Source: Kitasatospora viridis
GTDB lineage: Bacteria > Actinomycetota > Actinomycetes > Streptomycetales > Streptomycetaceae
Assembly (NCBI RefSeq): GCF_007829815.1
Contig: NZ_VIWT01000003.1
Coordinates: forward strand, 62,001-126,000
Reading direction: 5' to 3'
Length of the DNA stretch: 64,000 nucleotides
Below are positions 42,350 to 50,694 of this stretch, one piece after another (position 1 is the first letter of the stretch; each line of letters begins with the position of its first letter). Position numbers and translations under genes: made by a program. Under the pieces are notes generated by a model that ran no database searches, had not been told where the DNA came from, and saw nothing but the letters and a program-made list of their open reading frames with translations.

Positions 42350-44536
42350 CTAACCAGGGAGCTTCGTTGGATCAAAGGAGGCGACGCGCTGGGCGCTTCG
42401 GTCGATCTCGATGACGCGGGCAGCGGGGAGGGCGGTCCAGGTGGCTTGCGACGAAGCGACGATCAGCTGGATGCCCTGGTCCGCGAGTTCCGAGACTGCG
42501 TCGAAGACCCCGTGTTCCTCCTTGGGATGCAGGTATGCGAGGGGCTCGTCGATGAGGACAATCCGGTTCGGCGCACCTCCCGACTCGGCCAGGGAGCGCA
42601 GATACGCCAGCCTGTTCTCCAGCCCGGAGGCCCGCCTGTCGGGAGCCCGGTAAGTGCGATCGTTGACGCAGTGGCAACTGTACGGAGTCCGTTGGGCGTT
42701 CCGGGAAATCCGGAGGTGACTGGCCAGGTCAAGACTCACCTGGGTCAGCCGATCGACCGGGAGAGCGAATTTCGTCCGCTGCAGCGACAGGGCCAGGGCC
42801 TCCAGCAAAATGGTCTTCCCTGTGCCGTTGGCGCCCACGAGCACGGTGATCCCCTCGTGGAAGCCGATTCCCTGACGCAACGCCGCGACGATCGGCAGGG
42901 TCCCGAGCTCCTGATAGGAATCCGGCAGTTCGGCAGCCTGAAGAATGGCGTTGCCCGTCACCAGCGAGGTGGCCGGGGTGTAGCCCTGGCGTGCGAGCCC
43001 CTGCACGGCGATCCAGCGGACGGACTCCGCGACATCGCCGCAGAGGGAGCGGAGCGCGGCGAGTGCCGCGCCGTCGCCTGGCCAGCCTCCGACCAGGCAC
43101 TCCGCGGCAAGGGCCCGGACCAGTACCTCGCCATCACAGGTGAGAGTGATCAGGCAGTCGCGGACCACCGGATCGTCCCCCCATCCCTGAACCAGCGCCT
43201 GTACCATCGTGTGCCGGACTCCCGGGTCCTCGTGCTGGACGAGCCGGGCCAGCGCGTCCCGCGCGGTGTGGTCTCCCGCCCAGCCGTGTACCAGCCCCAG
43301 CGCCGCCGTCTTCCGAACGTCGTACTCGGGGTCACCGGCCAGCGCCGCGACGGCGTCCCGAGCCTCGGGGGTCCCGGCCCAGGCGGCTGCCAGGCCCCAA
43401 ACCGCGTTGTGGCGGATGGCCGACTGGTCGTCATGGACCAGGCGGAGGAGGGTGTCGCGGGTGCTCGGGTGGTGGGCCCAGCTCGCCAGGACGGTCCGCA
43501 GGGCGGCGCCGCGGGCGCGCGGGTCGCTCAGGCGGGTGGCGTCCACCAGGATCGCCAGTTCGTCGTCGGGGGCCAGTGGCGCGTTGTCCGCGAGGACGCG
43601 ACGCAGCTCGGTGATCTTCTGCTCCTCCGCGGCGTTGTACTCCTGGACCCGGCCGAGGGCAGTCGCGATGTCCACGAGCGCGGGCTCGGCGTTGAGACCG
43701 GAGGAGAGGGCGCCCCGGGCCGGCAGCGGCGGGAGGTCGGGCAAGGGCCGCAGGTACCCGACCTCGGCATGCGCTGCCAGCCTCCGCAGGTTGCCCTGCG
43801 CCTGGTCCCACAACAGCTCCAGCACCCGCCGCCGGTGGTCGACCCGGTCGAACTCCGCCTCCGCCGCCGCCTTGTACTCGACCGCGTCGGTGCGCTGGCG
43901 CTCGGCCAGCGAGCGCGGAACTGTCCGCCCGGCAGTGCGTGGCATGCCGGACAGGTCGAGATCGAGCTCGGTGATGATGTCCCGCAGCGCGTCGATGATC
44001 TGCAGCAGTGTGCCCATCAGTGCCTGGGTGTCGCTCAACTCCCGGCGGAGGCGGTCCCCGGTGCGGTTCGCGCGTTCGAGGTCGAGCTGCGTCTGCAACG
44101 CGGCGACGGCCGCCGCCGTGGTGGGCGGCTGCGGCTGCGGCTGCGGCTGCGGCTGCGCAGTAGGGCGGGCCCGCAGCTGTCGGGCCTCGGTCAGTAGTTC
44201 CGTCGCCTCCCGGTACAGCGCCTGGTGGCGCTGCGGATGCAGGCCGGCGCCGGCGCTGGTGATCTCCAGGAAGACCCTGAGGAATCGGAGGGACGGCAGC
44301 GCGGCACCGCCCTTGAAGAGGCGGTCGAGGTGCGACTTGGAGAAGCTCAACCCGCCCACCGGGTCGGCCGGCCCGCCCGCCCCCGCCGTGATCCGCGCCT
44401 CCTCCCGGTCGACCCGCTGCTGGAAGGCCTGGGCGATCTCACGCGTGCTCAGGCCCGCCTCCTGAGCCCGGGTCCGGAGGAAGTCGCCGAGTCCGCACGC
44501 GGCACTGGTGCCGTCCCCCGCCGTTGATGCGCTCAT
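42350..44536 (-). CDS. HTH / coiled-coil / HEAT-repeat / SMC-like ATPase protein
   Basis: This 728-residue multidomain protein begins with an HTH-like region (STREIAQAFQQRV and SKSHLDRLFKGG, about 25-90) followed by a Gln-Pro repeat and a coiled coil (about 135-195). About six HEAT-like repeats follow (about 300-520, for example SAIRHNAVWGLAAAW and YDVRKTAALGLVHGW). It ends in an ABC/SMC-type ATPase with Walker A GANGTGKT at 568-575 and Walker B IVLIDEPLAYLHP near 659. The usual switch His after Walker B is not seen: ASSQATW stands where THS is typical. Similar ATPases occur in OLD-type and other defence proteins, but this domain combination is not one I can name. ATG 44536 is chosen for the GAAGGA site. 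It is divergent from a tiny membrane protein. Confidence 0.8.
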   Translation of the reverse strand: MSASTAGDGTSAACGLGDFLRTRAQEAGLSTREIAQAFQQRVDREEARITAGAGGPADPVGGLSFSKSHLDRLFKGGAALPSLRFLRVFLEITSAGAGLHPQRHQALYREATELLTEARQLRARPTAQPQPQPQPQPPTTAAAVAALQTQLDLERANRTGDRLRRELSDTQALMGTLLQIIDALRDIITELDLDLSGMPRTAGRTVPRSLAERQRTDAVEYKAAAEAEFDRVDHRRRVLELLWDQAQGNLRRLAAHAEVGYLRPLPDLPPLPARGALSSGLNAEPALVDIATALGRVQEYNAAEEQKITELRRVLADNAPLAPDDELAILVDATRLSDPRARGAALRTVLASWAHHPSTRDTLLRLVHDDQSAIRHNAVWGLAAAWAGTPEARDAVAALAGDPEYDVRKTAALGLVHGWAGDHTARDALARLVQHEDPGVRHTMVQALVQGWGDDPVVRDCLITLTCDGEVLVRALAAECLVGGWPGDGAALAALRSLCGDVAESVRWIAVQGLARQGYTPATSLVTGNAILQAAELPDSYQELGTLPIVAALRQGIGFHEGITVLVGANGTGKTILLEALALSLQRTKFALPVDRLTQVSLDLASHLRISRNAQRTPYSCHCVNDRTYRAPDRRASGLENRLAYLRSLAESGGAPNRIVLIDEPLAYLHPKEEHGVFDAVSELADQGIQLIVASSQATWTALPAARVIEIDRSAQRVASFDPTKLPG

Positions 44537-44769
44537 CGCTGGTCCTTCGACTCCCTGCCCCGAATGTGCCTCAGGCGCGTCCCTGGGAAGGGCCCGGGAC
44601 ACCCGCCATCCTCCCAAGTCGGGGCCTCGCCAGCAGGCGAATGCCCCGAACGGTCCCGGGCTGTCCCAGGCTGTCCCAGCGAGGGTTGGGGGCACCGCGG
44701 GCGCCGAGCACGCTGGTTGCGCGGTCGACGGCGGCCGTGAGGTGTTCCAAGTAGTGGAGGCGTACTGCG
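44537..44769. promoter_or_regulatory. Divergent promoter region with a GGCTGTCCCA direct repeat
   Basis: The region between the ATPase gene and the small membrane-protein gene contains two adjacent copies of GGCTGTCCCA (about 44659-44679). It presumably holds both promoters; no clear -35/-10 pair was identified. The repeat is a candidate binding site for the HTH end of the ATPase protein. Confidence 0.4.
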
Positions 44770-44979
44770 ATGTCGACGGAGATCAACGAGACAGTCCAGG
44801 CGATCGGCCCGGGATGTGCTGCTCACCTGGCCGGCATCCCGGAGCTGCTGGTGGCCGCGGTCCCGGAGTTCCTCGGCGGACTCGCGGTGACGCTGGTCAC
44901 CGCGCTGGCGGCCTGGGGCCTGCACCGGCGGCACGCCCGTCGAGCGCTCCCGGTTGCTGCCGAGGAGGAGTCCGGCTGA
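44770..44979 (+). CDS. Small single-span membrane protein (69 residues)
   Basis: This 69-residue protein has one long hydrophobic segment (LLVAAVPEFLGGLAVTLVTALAAWGL, about 27-52, interrupted by few polar residues) followed by a basic tail (HRRHARRA) and an acidic end. The ATG at 44770 has GGAGG about 9 bases upstream. Size and shape suit a small membrane effector, a type I toxin-like peptide or a phage-holin-like protein; no family signature is present. It is divergent from the HEAT/ATPase gene and may form a unit with it. Actinomycetes often carry small membrane peptides, so the link is only positional. Confidence 0.6.
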   Translation: MSTEINETVQAIGPGCAAHLAGIPELLVAAVPEFLGGLAVTLVTALAAWGLHRRHARRALPVAAEEESG

Positions 44980-45115
44980 TGTGTCGTTGTTCGATGGGGC
45001 TGGTGCGGAGAGTTACTCGGCTGACGAGGCTCAACAACGCCGCGTCATCAGGGCAACGAGGCATCGCAACCACGAACTGACGGCCCCTGCCAAGTCCTGG
45101 CGCGGCCGACCCCCG

Positions 45116-45146
45116 GATGCTGGTTGAGATCATCTCAGCCAGCATC
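45116..45146. terminator. Bidirectional hairpin between convergent genes
   Basis: Arms of 15 bases at 45116-45130 (GATGCTGGTTGAGAT) and 45132-45146 pair with a single G-U wobble around one central base. The repeat lies at the end of the HAD gene on the minus strand and after the small membrane-protein gene on the plus strand, with TTTCTGTT downstream, so it could end both transcripts. It overlaps the last 12 bases of the HAD gene. Confidence 0.6.
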
Positions 45147-45887
45147 TCCTGCTTTCTGTTCTCTCCTCGCTGCTGACGTCAGATCAGCGATCGACTTGAG
45201 CAGGAGGCGCGGGTTCAGCAGATCGGCGACAACCCTGTCCGCACCGGCGTCCGCGAGGTCCCGTGCGCCGACTGTGCCGGACGCGACACCGATGACCTTG
45301 GCACCACCCAGGAGACCGGTACGGACGTCCTCCAGCGAGTCCCCGATGATCACCGTGTTGTCGCGAGCGAAGCGGGTGCCGTACTTCGCAGCGGCCCGCT
45401 GCTGGGCGATCGAGACGAGCGCCGGTCGGTGCGCGTCATCGGAGGCGTAGGCGCCCACCTCGGTGTCCACGAATCCGTCCAAACTGAACACCCCGAGCTT
45501 GATCTCCGCACTCCGCCGAAGGTTCCCGGTCAGCACTCCGGGCACCAGAGCATCCGCAGCCCACACCGCTCGCAGCGCGGCCTCGGCCCCGACCATCACC
45601 TGCCCCTCCTGCCGCATCTCGGGCACTCGCGACTCCAACAGTTCGGGCATCAGCTCGATCACACGATCAGCCAGCCGCTCGACCTCCGCCTCGCCGGTCA
45701 CTCCGTTGGCGCGCAGCAGCTCGCGGACCGCGAGCGGCATGGTGACGCCGGTCCCCCGCGCGGGCAGCCGCTCAGCCGGGCGGCCGACGACGCGGGCGAA
45801 GGCGTCCTGATAGACGCGCCGGTCAGTGGTGCCGACGTAGAGCAGCGTGCGGTCGATGTCCCAGAGCACGAGCACCTTCTCCGGCAT
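45135..45887 (-). CDS. HAD-superfamily hydrolase (phosphatase-like)
   Basis: This 250-residue HAD phosphatase has the nucleophile motif LWDIDRTLL near the N-terminus, a GVLTGN motif II with Thr, and the motif IV acidic site in IIGDSLEDV. A four-helix cap follows motif I, as in phosphoglycolate phosphatase-like subfamily I enzymes. It dephosphorylates an unidentified small metabolite in the cytoplasm. It precedes the Nudix gene on the same strand in gene order, separated by about 50 bases from it. Nothing in the sequence ties it to the neighbouring clusters. Confidence 0.9.
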   Translation of the reverse strand: MPEKVLVLWDIDRTLLYVGTTDRRVYQDAFARVVGRPAERLPARGTGVTMPLAVRELLRANGVTGEAEVERLADRVIELMPELLESRVPEMRQEGQVMVGAEAALRAVWAADALVPGVLTGNLRRSAEIKLGVFSLDGFVDTEVGAYASDDAHRPALVSIAQQRAAAKYGTRFARDNTVIIGDSLEDVRTGLLGGAKVIGVASGTVGARDLADAGADRVVADLLNPRLLLKSIADLTSAARREQKAGDAG

Positions 45888-45936
45888 CCTTCAGCTCCCC
45901 TTCACGAGAAGTGCCGCCGTTCCCGGACACGGTCGA

Positions 45937-46359
45937 TCAGGCGATGCCGAGCTGGTCGTACCAGCGGGCGATGGAGTCCTTGTAGCCCTGCGGCATGACC
46001 AGGTCGTGGACCTGGGCCCTGGCGAACAGGCCGACTTCCTTGTGCTCGTCGCTCACCACCGGGGCCTGCTCGGGCCCGAGGCGCCGACAGCCGTAGGTGA
46101 CGATGAAGACGTGCCGGTCGGGGATCGGCTGGTACATCCAGACGTCCAGGAGCGGGCCGGCCGCCACGTCCCAGCCGCTCTCCTCCTGGACCTCCCGGGC
46201 CGCGCAGTCCGCAGGCTCCTCGCCGAGTTCGAGCTTGCCGCCGGGCAGCTCCCACTCCTCCCGTTCGTTCTTGAGCAGCAGCACTCTGTCCTGCGAGTCG
46301 AGCACGACGCCCTTGACGGAGATCGGGAACGTGCGCGGGACGTACGGGGAGTCGCTCAT
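45937..46359 (-). CDS. Nudix hydrolase
   Basis: This 140-residue protein has an exact Nudix box (G-x5-E-x7-REVQEESGW, from GKLELGEE onward). Such enzymes hydrolyse nucleoside diphosphates linked to another moiety, in housecleaning roles. ATG 46359 has AAGGAAG upstream. It lies upstream of the HAD gene on the minus strand and may share a transcript with it. The specific substrate cannot be read from the sequence. Confidence 0.93.
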   Translation of the reverse strand: MSDSPYVPRTFPISVKGVVLDSQDRVLLLKNEREEWELPGGKLELGEEPADCAAREVQEESGWDVAAGPLLDVWMYQPIPDRHVFIVTYGCRRLGPEQAPVVSDEHKEVGLFARAQVHDLVMPQGYKDSIARWYDQLGIA

Positions 46360-46475
46360 CGCTTCCTTCGCGGTGCACCGGCGGCTGTGGGCTCCCCGAA
46401 CCTAACAGCTGAGCCGGCGCCAGGGCGTCACGGTACGCCCGTACCTGAGTTGACGGTCAGTCACTTCATCTAAGG

Positions 46476-47318
46476 TCAGGCCTTGAACGCGGCGGCGTTG
46501 TCGCGGGCCCACTGGGCGTAGTCGAGCGCGGGCCGGCCCAGCAGGTCCCGCACCGTTTCCGTTGTGGGGCCGGGGTGGTGGGCGTAGTCGGCCAGTGAGC
46601 CAAGCAGGCGGGCGGGGACCTCCTCCGGCAGGCCTTGGCCGAGCATGGCGGCCCGGAGGTGGTCCGGGGCGACCTCGATGAAGCTCAGGTCGCGGCCCAG
46701 CACTTCGCCCAGGAGGCGGACCTTCTCGGTCTGGTCGAGCGGGTGCGGCCCGGTCAGGACGTAGGCACGGCCGGCGTGTTCCGGGTGGGTGAGCGCCAGC
46801 GCCGCGACCTCGGCGATGTCGCGCTCGTGGATCGGCGACGTGGTGGCGGCGGCGTACGCGCCGCGGACCGTGCCGGTCGCGAGGATCTGTGGTGCCCAGG
46901 CCAGGCTGTTGGCCGCGAAGTCGGCGCAGCGCAGGAACGTCCAGTCCAGGCCGGAGGCCGTGGCAGCGGCCTCGACGGCGGCGAAGTGCGCGGCGAACCG
47001 GGGTTCGCCGGCGGGGTGTGGCACGGTCGACGACGAGATCACCACGACGTGCCGGACGCCGTGTCGGGCCGCCTGGGCCAGCAGCGGTGCGGCGGCGCCC
47101 GCGACGGCGCGCGGGGACAGCAGCACGGCCTCGACGCCGTCCCAGGCCTGCTCCGGGATGTTCGGCACGGCGGGGTCGCCCTGGAGCACGGTCACCGTCT
47201 CCGGCAGGCGGGCCGACTGGGGTGAGCGGGTGATCGCGGTGACCTTGCGTCCCTGCGCCGCCAGGACGTCGATGGTGGCGCGGCCGACCGTTCCGGTGGC
47301 TCCGATGATCAGGATCAC
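46476..47318 (-). CDS. NmrA/QOR2-like NAD(P)-binding oxidoreductase
   Basis: This 280-residue protein starts MILIIGATGTVGRATID with an extended Rossmann GATGTVG motif. It lacks the classical Tyr-x3-Lys, as expected of the atypical SDR NmrA/quinone oxidoreductase 2 group. These proteins sense NAD(P) state or reduce quinones. The GTG at 47318 has AGGAAG upstream. It is divergent from a LysR regulator, the usual layout for a regulator-controlled reductase, so LysR control is likely. Confidence 0.88.
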   Translation of the reverse strand: MILIIGATGTVGRATIDVLAAQGRKVTAITRSPQSARLPETVTVLQGDPAVPNIPEQAWDGVEAVLLSPRAVAGAAAPLLAQAARHGVRHVVVISSSTVPHPAGEPRFAAHFAAVEAAATASGLDWTFLRCADFAANSLAWAPQILATGTVRGAYAAATTSPIHERDIAEVAALALTHPEHAGRAYVLTGPHPLDQTEKVRLLGEVLGRDLSFIEVAPDHLRAAMLGQGLPEEVPARLLGSLADYAHHPGPTTETVRDLLGRPALDYAQWARDNAAAFKA

Positions 47319-47471
47319 GGGGTTCTTCCTCTCGCTGACTGCGCTTGGCCGGCAGCCCCACAGCGGACCTGACGGCTGGTCAACTCATCGTCGAACCCCG
47401 CAAAGTGCTGATCAAGGTAGACTTCGCGCCCGCATCGGACACTGCACGGTTACCGACCCGGGGGAACGGCC
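47319..47471. promoter_or_regulatory. Divergent NmrA/LysR intergenic region
   Basis: The 153-base gap between the divergent reductase and LysR genes contains a lower-GC stretch near 47400-47430 (GCTGATCAAGGTAGACTT) where LysR-type T-N11-A sites would be expected. Exact operators were not resolved. Confidence 0.4.
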
Positions 47472-48380
47472 GTGGAACTGCGCGACATCGAGATCTTCCT
47501 GGTACTGGCCGAGGAGCTGCACTTCGGCCGCACCGCCGAGCGCCTCGGCGTCTCCCGGGCCCGGGTCAGCCAGTCGGTGAAGAAGCAGGAACGCCGCATC
47601 GGCGGCCTGCTGTTCGACCGCACCAGCCGGACGGTCCGGCTGACGCCCATCGGCCGCCGCCTGCGCGACGACCTGCGGGCGGCCCAGGAACAGATCCAGC
47701 AGGCCCTGGCCCGCGCGGGGGCCGCCGCACGCGGGCTGCGCGGCACCGTGCGGCTGGGCACCATGGGCGTCGTGGGCGGCCACCTGAGGTGGTTGGTCTC
47801 GGCCTTCACGGCTCAATACCCCGACTGTGACGTGGAGTTCGTCGAGATCCACCCCAGCGACCCGTTCCGACCGCTGCGTGACGGGCGGGTCGACGCGGCG
47901 CTGCTCTGGCTGCCGGTCCGGGAGCCGGGGCTGGCGGTGGGTCCGATCGTCCTGACGGAGGGTCAGGTCCTCGGAACGGCTTCGGGTTCGGACCTCGCCG
48001 ACCGCGCGGCGGTCCACCTGGAGGACCTCGGCGGTCGAACCGTCCCGGACCCCGGCCCGCTCGTCCCCGCCTACTGGATCGAGCACATGCTGCCCGCCCG
48101 TACGCCCGCCGGCCGCCTCATCTCCCGTGGCAGCGTGGGCGGAGCGGCCACGTTCCACGAGATGCTCCCGCACATCGCCGCCGGCCGCGTGGTGGCCCCG
48201 GTGAACGCGCACGTGCAGTGGGCCTACAACCCGCCGGGCGTCGTGTGGCTGCCGATCAGCGATGCGGCGCTGACGGAGTGGGCGCTGGTGTGGGCGCGCG
48301 CCAACGAGAGCCTGCACCTGAACGCCTTCGTGGAGACCGCGCGCGAGTTGGGGCCACGGCCCATCAGCGCCGACGGCTGA
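47472..48380 (+). CDS. LysR-family transcriptional regulator
   Basis: This 302-residue protein has the N-terminal LysR winged helix (MELRDIEIFLVLAEELHFGR..., RVSQSVKKQER, LFDRTSRTVRLT) and a C-terminal periplasmic-binding-protein-like effector domain. The GTG is preceded by GGGGGA. It is divergent from the NmrA-like reductase and probably regulates it in response to a small effector. The effector is unknown. Confidence 0.93.
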   Translation: MELRDIEIFLVLAEELHFGRTAERLGVSRARVSQSVKKQERRIGGLLFDRTSRTVRLTPIGRRLRDDLRAAQEQIQQALARAGAAARGLRGTVRLGTMGVVGGHLRWLVSAFTAQYPDCDVEFVEIHPSDPFRPLRDGRVDAALLWLPVREPGLAVGPIVLTEGQVLGTASGSDLADRAAVHLEDLGGRTVPDPGPLVPAYWIEHMLPARTPAGRLISRGSVGGAATFHEMLPHIAAGRVVAPVNAHVQWAYNPPGVVWLPISDAALTEWALVWARANESLHLNAFVETARELGPRPISADG

Positions 48381-48537
48381 CACTGACCCCACCCCGCACA
48401 CTGCCAACACCGCCCACATCGCCCACACCGGCCGCTTCCTCACCTATGTGACATCAGCGGCGAATTGGCTCAGAGGTGTCTGTCCGGTCGCATTCCGCTG
48501 CGTTAGCGTCGCCCTCCAACAGCGATGGGGAGGTCAC

Positions 48538-49704
48538 GTGCGCGCTCTCGTCTATCTGGCTCCAGGCTCCGCCGAACTACAGGACAGGCCCGCCGCACAG
48601 CTCGTGCACGACGATGACGTCGTGGTGGAGATCGTCGGTACCGGGGTCTGCGGAACGGACCGCAAGATCCTGCTCGGGCGGTTCCCGGCCCGGCCGGGCG
48701 TGGTGCTCGGGCACGAGTCGGTGGGTGTGGTGCGGGAGACCGGGGCGCAGGTGCGGTCGGTCGGGGTCGGGGACCGGGTGGTGGTCAACCCGACGCTGTA
48801 CTGCGGGTGGTGCGTCCCGTGCCGCCGGGGAGCGACCAACTTCTGCCGTCACAAGGCCGGGACCGAGGTCGGCGTCGACCGGGACGGCACGTACGCGGAG
48901 ACCGTGGCCCTGCCGGAACGTTTCGTCGAACGGGTGCCCGCCGGGCTGCCCTTCCGCAGTGCGGTCCTCATCGAACCGCTCGCCTGCGTCCTGAGCAACG
49001 TCAGGGCCGCGTCCCTGACCTTCGACGACACCGTGGTGGTGCTCGGCGCGGGCCCGATCGGAATGCTGACCGCACTGGTCGCCGCCCGCGAGGCGCGCCG
49101 GGTCACCGTCGCCGAGACGGACGGCTACCGGCTGGAGCGGGCCCGCGAACACTTCACGCACGTGGTGGACGTGGCCGGCACGGACCCGGCCGAAACCCTG
49201 CTGAAGACCTCGGACGGCGAGCGTCCCTCCGTCGTCTTCGACACCACGGGCACCGGCCTGGACGCGGCGTTGCGGCTGATCGACGACGGCGGCCGGGTGG
49301 TGGTGATGGGCTTCGACGACACCTACACGGTGCCGCTGCGCCCGCTCCAGCTCACCAACCGGGGCATCCAGGTGATTGGCGCCGGGGACTACCGGGCCGA
49401 CATCTTCCCGGTCGCCGTCGACCTGGCCGCCGAACTCAGCGCCGCCCCGCGGCGCCCCGGCACCAGCACCAGCACCAGCACCAGCACCAGCACCCTCCTG
49501 GACCGGCTGGTGACGCACGAGTTCCCGCTGGAGCAGTACCCGGAGGCGTTCGCCGCACTTGGCGGCCTCACCCAGGCCGACCAGGCCGACCGAGCCGGCA
49601 GCGGCAACAGCACCCAACCGCCCCCGCGCTACGACGCGCTCAAGGTCGTCATCCGCTCGCACCGCGGCCCGGTCGGCGCCGACGGCTGGCCGGTGGCCGA
49701 GTGA
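48538..49704 (+). CDS. Zinc-dependent medium-chain alcohol/polyol dehydrogenase
   Basis: This 388-residue MDR enzyme has the catalytic zinc motifs GVCGTDR and GHESVG, the structural zinc site CGWCVPCRRGATNFC with four Cys, and the NAD(P) motif VLGAGPIGM. It oxidises an alcohol, polyol or sugar. A (CACCAG)5 microrepeat at 49461-49493 adds a Thr-Ser run inside the C-terminal part. GTG 48538 has GGGGAGG upstream and is preferred to starts further upstream in frame. The stop overlaps the ROK kinase start, so the pair probably forms a sugar or polyol utilisation unit. Confidence 0.92.
   Translation: MRALVYLAPGSAELQDRPAAQLVHDDDVVVEIVGTGVCGTDRKILLGRFPARPGVVLGHESVGVVRETGAQVRSVGVGDRVVVNPTLYCGWCVPCRRGATNFCRHKAGTEVGVDRDGTYAETVALPERFVERVPAGLPFRSAVLIEPLACVLSNVRAASLTFDDTVVVLGAGPIGMLTALVAAREARRVTVAETDGYRLERAREHFTHVVDVAGTDPAETLLKTSDGERPSVVFDTTGTGLDAALRLIDDGGRVVVMGFDDTYTVPLRPLQLTNRGIQVIGAGDYRADIFPVAVDLAAELSAAPRRPGTSTSTSTSTSTLLDRLVTHEFPLEQYPEAFAALGGLTQADQADRAGSGNSTQPPPRYDALKVVIRSHRGPVGADGWPVAE
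49461..49493 (+). repeat. (CACCAG)5 microsatellite within the dehydrogenase gene
   Basis: Five and a half tandem copies of CACCAG encode a Thr-Ser tract near residue 310 of the dehydrogenase. It is in frame and could vary in copy number without frameshift. Confidence 0.9.
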
Positions 49705-50660
49705 GCGCGCCGCGCCTCGGGTCGATCGAGTCCGGGGGGACCAAGTTCGTCTGCCTGGTCGGCTCGGCCCCCGACCGGATCGAGGCCGAGACCCGGTTCC
49801 CGACCGGCGAACCGGGCCCCACCCTGGCCCGGGCCATCGCCTTCTTCCAGGAGACGGCCGCCAGCACCGGACCGCTTGACGCGGTCGGCATCGCCTCCTT
49901 CGGCCCCCTCGAACTGCGGCCGGGCCACGCCAAGTTCGGCCACCTCGCCGCCACCCCCAAGCCCGGCTGGTCCGGGGTGGACGTCGCCGGCCCGATCGCC
50001 GCCGCGCTCGGCGTGCCGGTGGGCATCAACACCGACGTCAACGGTGCGGCCCTCGGCGAGGGCCGCTGGGGCGCGGCGAAGGGCTTGGACACCTACGTCT
50101 ACCTCACCGTCGGCACCGGGATCGGCGGCGGCGCGGTGATCGGCGGGAAGGTGGTCAACGGCCTGGTCCACACCGAGATGGGCCACCTCTCGGTGCCACG
50201 GGTCGCGGGCGACGCCTTTCCCGGCTCGTGCCCCTTCCACGGCGACTGCTGGGAGGGGATGGCGGGCGGCGAGGCGATGGGAGCCCGCTGGGGAGTGCCG
50301 GCCGAGGAACTGACCGGCGACGCACTGCGCGAGGCGCTGCGGCTGGAGGCGGCCTACCTGGCCGCGGGGCTGCGCAACATCATCTACACCACCGCACCCC
50401 AGCGGATCGTGATCGGCGGCGGCGTCGCGGTGCTCCCCGGGCTCTTCCCGCTGCTCCGCGCCGAACTGGCCGCGGTCCTGGGCGGATACCCCGGGCTGCC
50501 GGAGCACGCGGCCGAGGACTTCGTCGTCCCGGCACGGCTCGGCCGGCTCGCCGGACCGGCCGGCGGACTGGTCCTGGCGGACTCGGCAGCGGCAGCGGCG
50601 GCAGCAGCAGCCGCACGGCCGCGGCCCGATGATGGGCCATCAGGGGGACCGGACGCATGA
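49701..50660 (+). CDS. ROK-family sugar kinase (fructokinase-like)
   Basis: This 319-residue kinase starts with SIESGGTKFVCLVG, the ROK phosphate-binding signature of the fructokinase group. It has VGTGIGGGAVIGG and a zinc-site region HTEMGH...CPFHGDCWEGMAGG. It phosphorylates fructose, mannose or a related sugar with ATP. GTG overlap with the dehydrogenase stop makes co-translation likely. The last 20 residues are an Ala-rich low-complexity tail. Confidence 0.92.
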   Translation: MSAPRLGSIESGGTKFVCLVGSAPDRIEAETRFPTGEPGPTLARAIAFFQETAASTGPLDAVGIASFGPLELRPGHAKFGHLAATPKPGWSGVDVAGPIAAALGVPVGINTDVNGAALGEGRWGAAKGLDTYVYLTVGTGIGGGAVIGGKVVNGLVHTEMGHLSVPRVAGDAFPGSCPFHGDCWEGMAGGEAMGARWGVPAEELTGDALREALRLEAAYLAAGLRNIIYTTAPQRIVIGGGVAVLPGLFPLLRAELAAVLGGYPGLPEHAAEDFVVPARLGRLAGPAGGLVLADSAAAAAAAAAARPRPDDGPSGGPDA

Positions 50661-50694
50661 GGACGGCCCCGGGCCGGGCAGGCTGGCCGGTGTG

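Noticed and set aside
45116..45146. Inverted repeat as a phage or plasmid attachment site
   Set aside because: No integrase, tRNA or second copy is present, and its position between convergent gene ends fits a terminator better.
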